Part shown: positions 38,114 to 49,965 of the stretch, piece after piece
Numbering within the stretch: the stretch's first letter is position 1
Layout of the letters: every line of letters starts with the position of its first letter
Source: Stromatinia cepivora
Taxonomy: Eukaryota > Ascomycota > Leotiomycetes > Helotiales > Sclerotiniaceae
Assembly: GCA_014898415.1 (NCBI GenBank)
Contig: RCTD01000010.1
Coordinates: 186,001 to 250,000 of the forward strand
Direction: 5' to 3'
Length of the DNA: 64,000 nt
Position numbers and translations under genes: made by a program
The notes under the pieces: model-generated
What the model was told of the DNA's origin: nothing
Seen by the model: only the letters and a program-made list of their open reading frames with translations
The model's database searches: none

Positions 38114-39451
38114 CTAAAACACCTTAGATAAACTCTCAGGACAATATCCAAAGCTTCTGGATATTTCTAGCAATCTCAGCTCTGGGATGTAGGAAACAGC
38201 TTTACTTGAGTTATTCAGCTGAGCCAAAGACCCTGTCAATTCAACGGAGGCGACAAAGACAGCAAATACGGAGTTGTGTATCGTCGAAGTAACAGTGAAT
38301 CCGACAAGAGCTCCAAGTATTCGGATCCTCAGCAATAGCCCTATGGCAAGACCGGCATCATCAACATTCTGGGCACTCGCTTTTATGGGAAGGAAAAGAA
38401 GACGAAGTAAAGAAACGCCCATTTCTCGGAGAATTGGAAGACGAAAATGTATTGAGAATGATGAGCCGATGTCGAGAATGGCTAGGGATGCAGTTGGCAA
38501 GATTATTATGATCCAAACAAATTGTTTGATGTATATATCCCTCAGCGACGGAGATTATCATTATAGAAATAGCTGCAAAATGACACTAATGATGACGGTA
38601 GGGAGTAAAGAGACTACAGATCGAATACTGTAAAAGGGAGATAGAATCATGCCATGCATGAACGCGCCTGCCAAGGTCAGATTTGCAATCCTCGAGTGAA
38701 ACAGTCGACGAAGAAAAATAGTTGTGCTTGGCTTACTTTCATATACCACAAATATGACAAACAGTGCGTGACCTAGAAGCATCGAGAAGAGCATCTGCCA
38801 TGACTTCCACTAAAGAGGGAGCCAGATCAACTCGGAGGCAGAACAAAAATGGTAATATCAGTTACAACCAGTATCATACCAATCCAATCAAGTTGGTTTA
38901 CCTTGGCAGAGAAGGTCATATCGAGCTCATTTGGATATAAATGAGGGCAGAAAACAAGAAGAGGCTCGCTAAATACCAAAATCGGCAAGTTCATCTATCT
39001 AATCCATCCCCAGCTTGCATAATTACTGAAAAAAGCACCTACAGAAGGTCCCAAAATGTTTGCTATTGCATTTGGAATAGCTATCAATCCAAGATAAACT
39101 GAGCGTTCCTTCAGTGTCATGATATTGGCGAGGAAAATTTCAGACAAGAACGTCGATTCCTTCTCCGCCAAACCCGTGAAGCACTTGGCCAATGATAATG
39201 GTATTCATATCTTTTGCAAGGGCGAGGATGATTGAGCTGATGAAAAAAAAGAGCAATGAAATTCACTTATACAGAGATGGTTTTCGGGCTAAGATATCTG
39301 ATATACTAGCTTAAAGTGGTTGCATGGAGATTTCCTTAGTAGTTAACCCCAAAGCTCGTTACTTGCAGTGGGCCATCAACACGGCCGATTCCAACTTCTG
39401 TCATGTCTTCGGATCCTGGTCTGGTTTTTCTCGAACAACAGATATAGTCAT
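38114..39451 (-). pseudogene. MFS drug-type transporter remnant (DHA2-like)
   Basis: Decayed major-facilitator gene on the minus strand, read in pieces in different frames. In order: a possible start MTISVVREKPDQDPK (39451); motif-A-like SDILARKPS (near 39280); ALAKDMNTIIIGQVLHGFGG, which runs into a frameshift near 39150; LKERSVYLGLIAIPNAIA and ILGPSVGAFFSNYASWGWIR; TAG at 38995-38997, then MNLPILVF in the same frame; QLDWIGMILVV; a frameshift and TAG near 38810; LLGHALFVIFVVYESKPS; FMHGMILSPFYS; another frame change; and AGLAIGLLLRIRILGALVG near 38330. The first two membrane helices expected after the start are missing. Introns cannot repair the in-frame stop inside the WRWIFWMNLP-type motif together with the frameshifts. 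Confidence 0.85.
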
Positions 39452-40125
39452 TTCGGCACTGATATTGACGTTGGTTTGACTTCTAATTGCCGGTAAAATA
39501 GTTCAAAGGATAAGATAGTTCTGGGAGCTTCGAAAAAGAAAAGGCAATTGAGTCTCCCACTTTAATCGTCGTGCCCCTGACTTATATTAACTGCTCGCGA
39601 TTTTTGTAACAAGGCACGTGACGTGATAGATAAATAGGCACTAGCTTGAAACCCCGACTTCAGGTATAATTATCTTATCATGCAACAGTACGGTATCATC
39701 CCGGGGGCTGAACGCCTGGTCGACAGTTTCATAACAAGCATCGCTAACCTTAATTGTTGTGCATTGAAATATTTGAGAGGTTGGAAAAGAGAAATGTGTA
39801 AAATTAGGCCCGATGAGCTAAATAACCTACTAGTGTTACATAAGCGAACCCCTGTCTGGTGCCCACTTGCCGTCCGCATCTCAACCTCCTTGCCTCAGAT
39901 CATCAAAATGATTGGTTTCTATTGTAAGACTTACCAGCAGACAACTGCCGCAAACGCTTAAGGCTGCATATCAAAAGCAATGTCGATCTACTCGTGGATC
40001 CCAACAAAACTTGCTTTTTCGATGATATATTTATTTCTAGATAAACACAAAAGATATCTTTCAACTTATCTCCTGAATTTTGATGAATCTAAGATTCACA
40101 ACCTTAAAAACAAACTTAATTCAAA
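39452..40125. other. Intergenic, upstream of the GH5 gene
   Basis: 674 bp. A 93-codon frame at 39680-39961 (+) has no recognisable motif and a competing frame on the other strand, so I do not call it. Confidence 0.4.
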
Positions 40126-41733
40126 ATGAAGAAACTTGTTCAGAAAGCCAAAGCTCACATACGCTCGGGCTCCTCCTCTTCTCCTTCGGACCCGTCCCAC
40201 CTGACCACCAATATTCATCTATCCCATCCCTCCACTATCTCCCCACCAACTCCTCTCGAAATTCTGCGCTATCGCCATCATTTTGGCGTCAACCTTGGTT
40301 CAATCTTTGTCCTTGAACCATGGCTCTTTCCTAAATTCGCAGGAGGTGCATCATCTGAGCTCGATGCTGTAACTTCATCCGTGAAGACCAATGGTGTGGA
40401 AGCTACTCGTCGAAAATGGGAAGAGCATTGGAAAACCCGAGTTACCGATCAGGCCTTTGGATGGCTGGCCAAATCGGCAAAAGCGACCAGTATTCGTTTG
40501 CCCATTGGATATTTCACACTCGGACCAGAATTTTGTATCGGGACACCTTTTGAAAGTGCGAAAGATGTGTACCAAAATTCTTGGGCAATCGTCAAGGAAT
40601 TCATCACTCGAGCTCGCGCGTTTGGAGTCGGAGTTCTCATTGACCTTCACGCTCTACCTGGCGGTGCAAACACAGATATGCATTCCGGGTCCAGTACCGG
40701 AAAAGCGGAACTCTGGGGCTCTAAAAAGAACCTCGATCTCGCGAAAAAAGCACTGTTATTCATTGCGGAAGAATGTAGGGAGTTGGATGGTGTAATTGGC
40801 ATTCAGCTTTGCAATGAAGCATGTTGGGATGCCGGAAAGAGAGGAATGTATATTTTCTACACCTCCATCATTCAATCCATTTCTGAGATCGATTCGGAGA
40901 TGCCCATCTATATAAGTGACGCATGGGATCTCTCTTTCGCTTTGAAATGGGCCAAAGAACGAAACTGGAGATCCGGAAAGATTCCCGGCAATCCCGTCGT
41001 CATAGACACACACAAATACTACACCTTCGCAGATAAGCATCGTTCACAAGCCGCTCATGATCTTATTCGTCAAATCCCAAACGAACTAGGTGAACTACCT
41101 AATTGTAGTCCTAGTGCTACACATATATCCTCCGGCGGAGAAACACAAGTTATAATAGGTGAATATAGTAGCGTGCTCGATGGAAAAAGCTGGGGAAAAT
41201 GCCACCCTGATATGAAAGAAGGTTTGGTAAGAGAATTCGGACAACTCCAATGCGAGAAATGGTCACATGGATGCAGTGCCGGAAGTTATTTCTGGACGTG
41301 GAAGATGGAGTGGATGGAAGGTGGTGAATGGGGGTTTGTGGAACAGGTTAAGAAGGGGAATATTGTTGCCCCAGTCTACATGGGCTGGCTTGTAGAAGAG
41401 GTTAGAGAGAAGTTGAGGAAAGCGGAAGAGCAAAAAGTAGGGCTTATGGAGAAAATGGTTAAGGAACATGTGGATTATTGGAATAATGCAAGTCCCGGGA
41501 AAAAATTTCAGCATGATTTGTATCAAAAAGGGTGGGAGATTGGATGGGAGGATGCCAAGGCATTTTTGGGGTCGAGGGGAGAAAAGGGGGGAGCAGATAA
41601 AATAGGATGTTTAGAGATATGGATTAAGAAACGAATGATAGAGTTTGGAGAGCGAGGAGAATTCTTATGGGAGTGGGAACAAGGGTTCAGGTGGGGCGTT
41701 AAAACCTTTGAGAGCTGTGTTGAGATTGATTGA
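40126..41733 (+). CDS. Glycoside hydrolase family 5 protein, exo-beta-1,3-glucanase-like, intracellular
   Basis: Single-exon gene of 535 residues with the GH5 (subfamily 9-like) TIM-barrel pattern. Visible are NLGSIFVLEPWLFP, SIRLPIGYFTLGPEF, GVLIDLHALPGGAN, the acid/base Glu in IQLCNEACWD (E231), DTHKYYTF, the nucleophile Glu in IIGEYSSVLD (E346) and YFWTWKME. The family cleaves beta-1,3- or related glucans by retention. The N terminus (MKKLVQKAKAHIRSGSSSS) is basic and Ser-rich, without a hydrophobic signal peptide, and I see no upstream exon providing one, so the protein is probably cytosolic. A charged extension of about 110 residues follows the barrel, rich in Trp, Lys and Glu. The start ATG at 40126 is the first in the frame. 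Confidence 0.9.
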   Translation: MKKLVQKAKAHIRSGSSSSPSDPSHLTTNIHLSHPSTISPPTPLEILRYRHHFGVNLGSIFVLEPWLFPKFAGGASSELDAVTSSVKTNGVEATRRKWEEHWKTRVTDQAFGWLAKSAKATSIRLPIGYFTLGPEFCIGTPFESAKDVYQNSWAIVKEFITRARAFGVGVLIDLHALPGGANTDMHSGSSTGKAELWGSKKNLDLAKKALLFIAEECRELDGVIGIQLCNEACWDAGKRGMYIFYTSIIQSISEIDSEMPIYISDAWDLSFALKWAKERNWRSGKIPGNPVVIDTHKYYTFADKHRSQAAHDLIRQIPNELGELPNCSPSATHISSGGETQVIIGEYSSVLDGKSWGKCHPDMKEGLVREFGQLQCEKWSHGCSAGSYFWTWKMEWMEGGEWGFVEQVKKGNIVAPVYMGWLVEEVREKLRKAEEQKVGLMEKMVKEHVDYWNNASPGKKFQHDLYQKGWEIGWEDAKAFLGSRGEKGGADKIGCLEIWIKKRMIEFGERGEFLWEWEQGFRWGVKTFESCVEID

Positions 41734-43040
41734 GCTAGTGAGTTTCGGTTATGGCAGCTTAGGAGATTAATATCGTGATATTAGGATAGGACAGCATAGA
41801 ATTAGAGAGAAATAGCCAAAATATACTGATCAAATCAGATTAAATGGAATTGTTCAAAATGGAGGCACCAAAAGTGGTATTCCAAGTCACTTGCTCCAAT
41901 AATAGTTTTTCTGATCTCGTAGAAATATTTATGCTAAGGTTATGTCAAATGCGCTTACCCAGATATGAATGCGAGAGAGATTCAGCTCCAAAACCAGAAC
42001 CAAGGCACATTTCAAAGGTCCTCATTCGAAGCTCAAAACACTGTTGGGGGTTTTAACGATGCAAGAAGTGACTCTGAGCTCAGGAAATGTTAGTCTTCTT
42101 TTTTGGTGACTCGTCTTTTCTTATAGAGTGACATCAGATATTGAGGAATTCTCGCCTTATGGCGTTCAGATTTTAGCAAGAGTTGTTTTCTATCAAAAGA
42201 TAAATCAGTTGTTTTGATATAGTTTCAACAGTTGTACGTATACGAGTCCTCAATAGTTCGCTGGCTCTCGTCTCATAGAGTTGAAATGGCAAGATTGGTT
42301 GTTTGCAATGCATTTGATGCAATGGATTAGTGTTTTACTTACTTTACCAATTCAATTGTCATCATCACTGGCAAATTTGTACGGTGGTTCCTGTCCTACC
42401 GGATACAGATCAATATTGATATCCATACGGTCTGACACATACATGACAGATGCATCAAACTACAAGTCTTATAAAGGTGAACTGGAAGATGTCACGAGAA
42501 GATATGTAATCATAGCGTGATGCTAATACTACCAGTACTGCCATTATGATTTTGCATACAATTTTTCAACTTCCGCAAAAAACAAAATCATTGGATTTCC
42601 CAAAAGGGTTGAGGCAGAAAATGCGGAGCCCCAGCACCATAAGATTCCGTCTCATTGGCTTGCCATTGTGTACTTAGTGTTGTGTCGTGTTGTGAGACGC
42701 TTTATTATTGTACTTGGAAGAACTTGATGCAACAAAACCTTTGGAATATCGAAATTTGATTCATTATTGATTGATGTATAACAATAAATTAACTCTGTTG
42801 TGTCATCGCTACATTACTCATGTCGAAAGCAGCAAGTCTTGAATCCAAAGTAACTCGCATATATATTCATTTCATTCATATGGTACCACCAGATAAGCCC
42901 CGACAAAAGAAAAAGATTTTCAGACAGCCAACCAACCGCCTTGCGGATTTAATAGCTTATTATCTTCCGTTCCAGAACTCCTTTTCGAAAAAACAACAAC
43001 AACAACAAGGAAATTATCTTTCGAGCCAATCCCGTGATAA
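41734..43040. other. Intergenic, no gene recognised
   Basis: 1.3 kb between the GH5 and bHLH 3' ends (convergent). Fairly AT-rich. Short frames show no domain. A (CAA)n run near 42990-43008 is the only simple repeat. Confidence 0.45.
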
Positions 43041-44196
43041 TCACGAGCTCAGTAGATCCTTGACGCTCATTCCCCGGACTCCACTACAATTTGTACCTCT
43101 ACGATCTGAATTAAGCATCAATAGAACCGCACTCGCTTCCTCATCTATATACCTCTGGTCCCGTTGTGGCATGAGAGCAGGACTAGTGAGTGCCGAACCT
43201 ACAGAATCAACACTTCGAGCATAATCATAGACCGACGGACCTAGAGCTGGGGATGTTGTGGATGAAGTGCTGATGCTGTAATGACGGCTATTTGTTGAGA
43301 CTGAGGAGTATGAATTCTGTCTATCACGGAAATCTTGTGCGAGCATGGCTGGAGAAGTCTGTTGGGATGGTGGAATAGGAGTGGCGTAATTGGTAGAGCA
43401 ATTTTCTGAACCAGTCATTTCTATATCCTCCTCTGGTTCCCGGGTAGAATATTCATGTCGTGATGGATCATAGCTGCCACGATGTGCTGCTGGTGGTAAC
43501 GTGAATTCCCCAGTGGTTGTAGAGAAGTTTCCTCGAGAGTTCTCGGCCTTTAATTTGGAAACACAATCTTCAAGGTATTTAACATAATCGATAGATGCCT
43601 ATCATACATTAGTGTGTGGATTTCAATTGGACCAACATTCTACTACATACCTGTAAAATTGCCAACTTGTGCATTTCTCCTGTACAAGCTGGTATCATAT
43701 CCTTCAATACACCAAATTCCTCATTCATCTTGGACCTCCTACGACGCTCAATCAAGCTATGTGCAGTTTTTCTTGCAATCTTCCGTCCAGCCACACTTGT
43801 TGAGGACGGTTGCTTCTTCTTGGGCGTATTTGGAGTAGCTTTCCCACCAGTCTTTGTGTTTTCTCCGGGTAGATTCATTGTTTCATCTGCTTGACCTCGA
43901 GGTTTCATTTGTATAATCTTTCGGGAACGAGTAGGCGGAGGTGGTAGTGCGAAGGAATTTTTGGCAGCAGTTTGTGTAGCAGATCTTCGACGAAGTTTAA
44001 CGGCTTCACTTGCAGGAATTGCTGGAGAAATCGGGGAAGTTGGTTGGTATGAGGAGCTGGTTGGTCGAGATTCCATTCCTGCTACAGCAGGCGGAGGAAG
44101 CTCAAATGACATCTGTAGTGAAGAATACCTTGAACCATCTTTTCCCTTGATTTCTGTCGATGAAGCGGGGGTTGGCGGATGAGTTGGGCGAGGCAT
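43041..44196 (-). CDS. Basic helix-loop-helix transcription factor
   Basis: Nuclear DNA-binding regulator. Exons are 44196-43651 and 43598-43041, giving 367 residues. The N-terminal 130 residues are Pro/Ser-rich with basic patches. The bHLH domain lies at about residues 140-200: basic region ARKTAHSLIERRRRSKMN, helix 1 EEFGVLKDMIPAC, then, across the phase-0 intron, helix 2 HKLAILQASIDYVKYLED. H, E and R at the class-B positions (H5, E9, R13) predict binding to a CACGTG-type E-box (known rule; target genes unknown). A Ser/Thr-rich tail follows. No leucine zipper of convincing length is visible. I do not assign a named orthologue. Confidence 0.9.
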
Positions 44197-45608
44197 TATA
44201 AAATGAGGTATTTATGTAACTTGAGTTGGTCTTGTGCTCGATGAAGAAAGTCCTACGACGTATTACGACAAGAATGACTTCTGAGACTTCAATTTGAGGC
44301 AAAAAAATTCAGAAATACGTATAAGAAATGATTGAAATAAGGCAGAATATTAAATCTTTAATAACGAGGGGATTTGTGAAGGAGCTGAAATGTTGATGAG
44401 GTCTTGGTGAAGATAAGATACCCGTACTCAACTTTGGAGAATCAAGGTAAAATAAGAGAATGAGAAAGGAATAAATGAACGAAAGGAAAGGAGGGTTAAA
44501 AATACTTAATCTTGCTACAACCTATATCATACTCCGAATAATTAAAAACCACATCCTTCCGGTACTTTAGAAATAGTATCGAAAAACAACGGCATAGCTT
44601 TGCGCAATTTGTCGAAGATCAATCGCGAATCCAACACCCATCCAGGACAACTTCAATGTCGCGTGCTTCATTCGATTGGTTATGAGGCTTTTATTGATGT
44701 TGCTCAGATTATACCGACCATTGAAATTGCGAGTTGACGGAACGTGGGATGAGTGATTTAGGTAAATTTGCACGTGCTTAATAACGTTCCCTGGTTTGCC
44801 CAAGGTTACAGTAGGCTCACCGGGAGTTGAAGATCTAACATCTAGACCCTCATGAGATGATAATAAATCTTCTGATTTTCGGGTAAGAAACAAATGGATT
44901 ATCACGAAAATTACCTAGTATGGACCGATAGAGATCATCAAAGCGTTCGGACACTTGCCTAGACAAGACTGACAGACGGTCCAGTCCAGCATGCGGGCAA
45001 ATTGACCGGATAACAGCTCGGCTGGCTTTTTATCCTCTCGTCGAAATTCTTACCCTTTACAAACTCAAGGTCTCCAAGTACCTGATACTAATACTAATAC
45101 TAATACTAATACTAATACTAATACTAATACTGATATTAGTATTAATATTAATATTGATACTATACTTCTAAATGTCTATTTTCGAATGGAAATCTATTTG
45201 AAACTTTTATTACAAGATATTAAGATGTTGAAAGATCTAAAATTTGAGAGACCTTAGATCAGACTATTAGATATATTAAAAGAACTGCTGTAATTATAAA
45301 AGTTCGGTATTGTTCACTCTCACGCGTTCCAAACGATAATAATAGATCCCAGTTTTATTTAATGACGATGCATACAAACTCACTGAAAATAAACCAATTT
45401 AAGTATCATCAAACTCATGAATTAGATATTAAGTAGGGATATACATCCTTATATGTATCCATCTTCTCCAAACTCAAAAATCGGCACTGACAACAAATTT
45501 CTACAACAAGGGCAAGGGTATCTCGTGCTAACTGGGGAATATGGAGCAAAAATCGCCCAGAGAAAAAACAAAATGGAATCATGACTTCGTCCTTCATATC
45601 CCTCATCT
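44197..45608. other. Intergenic with TAATAC repeat
   Basis: Contains the bHLH upstream region and the 3' side of the UPF0132-like gene. The only structured element is the TAATAC array at about 45083-45165. No gene recognised. Confidence 0.45.
45083..45165. repeat. (ACTAAT)n hexamer array with inverted tail
   Basis: About eight copies of actaat/aatact run directly into attagtattaatatt-type sequence, which is the approximate reverse complement of the array. Together they form an imperfect palindrome that could fold into a hairpin. Confidence 0.85.
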
Positions 45609-46621
45609 TCAGTCGTCGTCTAGTATGCTACTAGCTACTTTGCCAAAGATTGGAACTTCGCATCGGTCTAGGGTATCCGCTGGTTCTGGGATTAGATGTG
45701 TAATGTTTGGCTAGAAAGTATGTTGTGTACCGAGAGGAATAAGAATATGGATATGAAGAGATGGAGGAAAGATACGAAACTTACCATCCAAATATGCTCT
45801 CCTAGTTAGCCACACTATTAAACCAATATCTCCTAGGAGCAAGGACCATGACATAAAGAGACCTAGAACAATAATCAATACCATATCCCCAAACTATAGT
45901 GTCTCATTTGATCTCCGAAGGGATCTTGAAACATCCCAAAACAGATGGTAGAGAACTTACTCCATGAAAACATCAGATGTACGACAAACATGGCGGTAAA
46001 CAGTAATGCAGACTGCCAAGCATGAAACCTATCACCATTGATCACCATTGATCAGCATTGTTTCATCCAACAGATCATACTACATCTTCGAGTACAGTCC
46101 CTCTTCATACAACCTCCCTCTCTCACAACTAACCTCACATAATCACTCTTCCTCTCTAACATCAAAAGTAGCACGCCCCCAGCCGGCGGTAAAAGCAAAT
46201 AAGCCAAACAAGCCTCATAATCCAACCTCAAGGGGAGACTCGTCTCAAACTCATTTAAACCCTCTCTATTACCCCCTCCATACCTCGCACCGGTATTTCC
46301 AGCTCCACTTTCCCCCGAATTATAACCACCTCCAGCCCTCCCACTCTCCACATCCTGATACCCATCCCCATTATTCACAACCGGGAAATAGCCATCTCTA
46401 TCCCTCTGCGCCCATGGATTCGCATAAGCATTCGGAGCATAATTTCCATTCTTTGCGGCAGCATTACTTGTACTCTGCATGAAAGCCGGACTGCGAACAC
46501 CGGGACTGAAAGATCTACGGATAGGTGAGATGCTCTGACGAGGAGAAGAGGTAGAAGTGCGAGGGGGAGGAGAGAGAGCGCGAGTTTCCTCTGGGGAGAC
46601 TTGATATGGTGCGAAGTCCAT
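45609..46621 (-). CDS. Small UPF0132/DUF4870-like membrane protein
   Basis: Four exons on the minus strand: 46621-46134, 46028-45961, 45862-45785, 45679-45609; 234 residues. The start is the ATG at 46621 (MDFAPYQVSPEETR), preferred over an in-frame ATG at 46666. The N-terminal 130 residues are Ser/Pro/Gly-rich and probably disordered. The C-terminal part has three hydrophobic helices: YEACLAYLLLPPAGGVLLLM, then FHAWQSALLFTAMFVVHLMF, then SWSLLLGDIGLIVWLTRRAY. It ends ADTLDRCEVPIFGKVASSIL. The FHAWQSALLF and EVPIFG motifs match small membrane proteins annotated as UPF0132/DUF4870 (from memory). Function unknown. All junction phases close. The last acceptor (cccagaaccag) is chosen because it alone gives the conserved tail. 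Confidence 0.78.
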
Positions 46622-47488
46622 CTGAGGGGGATTTTGATTTTCCAAGTTAAGATTGCAGTAGAACAATAAATAAAAATATATGGACCAGTGGTCAGTAGAG
46701 TTGAAAGATTAGATATGCGAAAGAGGGGTTGATCTGGTTGACGGAGGATTCTTCAAAGATACCTGCAATCAAGAGACTTTTATAACAGAAGGGAATTCGT
46801 TTGTTGAAAAGAGAAAAGAAAAGTTCCAGTTTTCTCATAGAGGGGTTGTTGAGGAATCCCATGAGATGTTGTTTTATCGCGATAAACGCTTTACAACATT
46901 AATATTATTCGAGAGTGGATTATCGACTGTTATCACGTTTAACCTGAGGCATACATGCATATGACGGAGTGAAGGGATCACGCCATGGCCCATGAGATCG
47001 CCAGTGTTTATTAAGGGTGAAAAAGTGGAGAGAGGACCCGCTCGGAATTTGAGCATATGAATATGGACAAGAAGATTTTAAACCATCTAATAATAATAAG
47101 CCTAGATAGATAAGTACCTAGTAGGTACGTACGCACGAGACCATTTAGTTGTCAAAATCTCAGTTTAGACATTGAAGAATGGTATACCGCTCGAAGCACT
47201 TAGTATTATAACTTTGGTATGCGACTCATTTCATATATCGCTATAACCATTTATCATAGTTCGATAGCTTGCTGTGATAATGCTTATTTCCAAGCCCCAA
47301 AGGAAAATACCGAGCCTTCATAACATCCTTCCACTCGTATGCACGCTTCCCTGTATCCATATGTCCCATAATCCCTTAACACCGTGCTCCGCTGCTCTCT
47401 TCCCGTGATGAGAAAATGAAAAGGTCCCTAATATCCAAATGCCCTCGATCGTTCCTGAAATGTTGGCCAAATATTCGTGTTTCGTGAT
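46622..47488. other. Intergenic, no gene recognised
   Basis: 867 bp between the UPF0132-like gene's start and the GID4 stop. It includes the former's promoter. Nothing else is supported. Confidence 0.45.
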
Positions 47489-48615
47489 TCATCTAAATTC
47501 CACTGCCTGAAAACATCCTTTGTCTTCAACATGTTTCAACTCTAGTTGTTGAAATCTAGAAATCGTGTTAGCGAAACATCTTTGTGGACACCACTTATCT
47601 ACTCACTTCTCGCTCTTGGCGTGGAAATAAATTCCGCTAACCCTTCCCTCGACCTGATTGAAGCAGATGTAATAGAAACCTTCGAAACTTGCACCACTAA
47701 TCGTCCTAACACGATGATCAGGCACTAAAAAGTGCTCCTTCCATCTCATAAAAATATTCTCTCGTTGTGCTAGATTTGGTATATGGCAGTTTCCTTTTTT
47801 CGCGGATTTCTGAAAAGGGCGGAAGGCTTGAAATTTTGCCCAATGTGTTAAATCGACTTTGTCTGTTGACCCCCAATCTTCATGTTGGGTGAGAAACGAA
47901 TATTTCGATCCAATAATTTCACCTTCGAAGTAGGTTGTAAGTGTGGGATGGTCTTCGGTCAGGCCTATTGATAAAGAGCATGCTTAGCAAGAGGACCCCG
48001 GTGCTTTATTAAACGTCACTACTCGCATACCTTGGATGCGCAAATATCCGCATAGGAATGATTCCCTCATATCTACATGCTTAATTTCAACCTGTACATC
48101 ATAGACCTGCCGTTCTGATTGTTGTGTGCCGTGAAATTTGCTACCTGGTCGTAATTTGGAGGAAGGTGAAGATGGTAATAACTGTACATATTGTTAGTAT
48201 GTTTCGGGATGGGACAGCTCGATGTGATTATACTAACTCTAACGTTCGAAAAATCATAACCTAAGGATGGCGAAGGAATCCGGGGATTAGTGATGGCACG
48301 TATTTCAGCATCATCTTGCTTATCTCCATCCGCACTGATGGGGGATAGCATATCAGGTCCATTTGTTTCTTCATCAATATCCATATTTTTGGTATTTCGC
48401 AAGTCAGTTTGAGATGTCGCCATCGAAGTAGCTCTTCGTAAATCATGAGGCGGAGGCGTAGGTTGTTGTGTAGTTCCTGCGTCTAGAATCGGTGACTCGA
48501 GTGTACCTTCCATCTCTGCTATTCTCCAAGTAGACCTGTCATCTTCAGGTGGGCACGATGTGTGCGATATCGTAGCTCCAACGCTGGACTCGGTATGTGA
48601 AGAAGGGGTGGGCAT
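47489..48615 (-). CDS. GID4/VID24 degron receptor of the GID/CTLH ubiquitin ligase
   Basis: Substrate receptor that recognises N-terminal proline degrons and directs gluconeogenic enzymes to the GID E3 ligase (yeast knowledge). Exons are 48615-48238, 48181-48031, 47964-47607 and 47555-47489, giving 317 residues. Exon 1 codes a disordered Ser/Thr/Pro-rich N terminus of about 126 residues. The beta-barrel follows: LRPGSKFHGTQQS, YDVQVEIKHVDM, SFLCGYLRIQGLTEDHPTLT, YFEGEIIGSKYSFLT, WAKFQAFRPF, IFMRWKEHFLVPDHRV, SFEGFYYICFNQVEG and GIYFHAKSEKFQQLEL. All are standard Gid4 family signatures. The tail ends FQAVEFR. Phases close at every junction. Confidence 0.94.
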
Positions 48616-49965
48616 TTGATCGCGCCGGCACCAGCCAGGCTCGTGAAGAAGAAACTAATGATACAGTTAAAGTATGAAAACAAAAATGCGTCGAAGATAA
48701 GATTAGATGAACATGACCGACGTTGTTTGAAATGAAGTAGATGACTTGAAATTATCGAGGAGATGAGGAGACGAGGAGACGAGATGTCAAGATATGATAA
48801 AGGCACTGCATTCAAAAGCAACTATGGGCAGTTGATCCAATTGGTGCACGACGCATTTCCAATGAGGCTTAGCTCAGATGTTCGCTTCTCCCCGCAAGTG
48901 AATGTTAAAAAAAGAACAAATCGATAAATAAATGATGGATGATTTGGTAACTTGATTTGATGGGCGAGAATCGATGGGATCACCGGGTGGATGAAAATAT
49001 CTAGCTAGTAGGTAAACGGCGAGATTCTGTTACTGTTACTGTTACTGTTACTCTTACTCTTTCTTACTCTTACTGAAATTGTTTTTGTATAAAACTACTT
49101 TTATCAATACCCTCAATTTATAGTCTAGAAACCCAACATAATTAGTATTACTTTACTTTACCTGGAGTAACTAGTTCTATTGATCATTCATTCTATGATG
49201 ATTCAACTTTGGTGCTCGTTACTTACGGACTTCTTCGTCATTGTGAACCTTTTAGTGTTACTCCGGAAAGAAGGGATTTATCTGATTGAACTATTTAAAG
49301 CCCACATATCAAATGAGTCGGTGATAACATGGCATCTTCCAATACCGAAGCTGCCCATTTGTACTCGTAAGTATGAACTTCCCAAAGTAGCAAAAAGGAG
49401 TCAATTGTACCGCCAGTGATTCGACAACACATCTGGAGTACCACTCTTTAATAATGCATCCCGGAATCTGTACAATGATTTAATCCGACGCATTTCACCC
49501 CCCTAAATCAGATACCGACTGGCCCATAGTTAGTTAAAGGGGCGGGAGGTCCTTTCGTGAGGTCGTATGCCAGGTAGGTAGTTCCGTAAAGATGGTTCTT
49601 GCATGCATTGGTGCGAGGCATAGTCGTAACATATTTTACAATACCTAGTGATGAATATTAAAGCTCCGATGCAAGCAAAACTTGGCATATCAGATAGTTA
49701 CCAGTTACCTCATCCAACCAAGATTTCATGAAGCAGAAGGAAGCACACATCTATTCAACGATGTCAGTTCCAACTGATCGGAAAATATCTGCAATTTCAA
49801 ATTATAATGCCTGACGAAAAGTTTGAAAATGAATGTTTGATTTTATGTATTATTAGCATTTTAGACAAATAACTGGCTTTTCCTCTCTATTGGTATCCAT
49901 TTGTCTTGCAGATAGTTCAACGCCTGACTCCTTCGTCCCCTGGACTTTTCTTGAAATCAAACCAT
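48616..49965. other. Intergenic between GID4 and MAGO
   Basis: 1.35 kb. Contains the GID4 promoter and the MAGO 3' side. A TGTTAC repeat lies near 49029. An ATG followed by a good donor near 49330-49370 looks like a first exon, but no downstream exon continues it sensibly, so nothing is called. Confidence 0.45.
49029..49062. repeat. (TGTTAC)n microsatellite
   Basis: About four perfect copies of tgttac followed by degenerate ttactc units. Confidence 0.8.

Noticed and set aside
39680..39961. 93-codon plus-strand frame between the MFS remnant and the GH5 gene
   Set aside because: No domain, no splice partner, and a comparable frame on the other strand; no support beyond length.
49330..49500. 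Possible first exon (ATG with a good context and a gtaagt donor)
   Set aside because: No acceptor downstream gives a continuing frame of any length or recognisable sequence.
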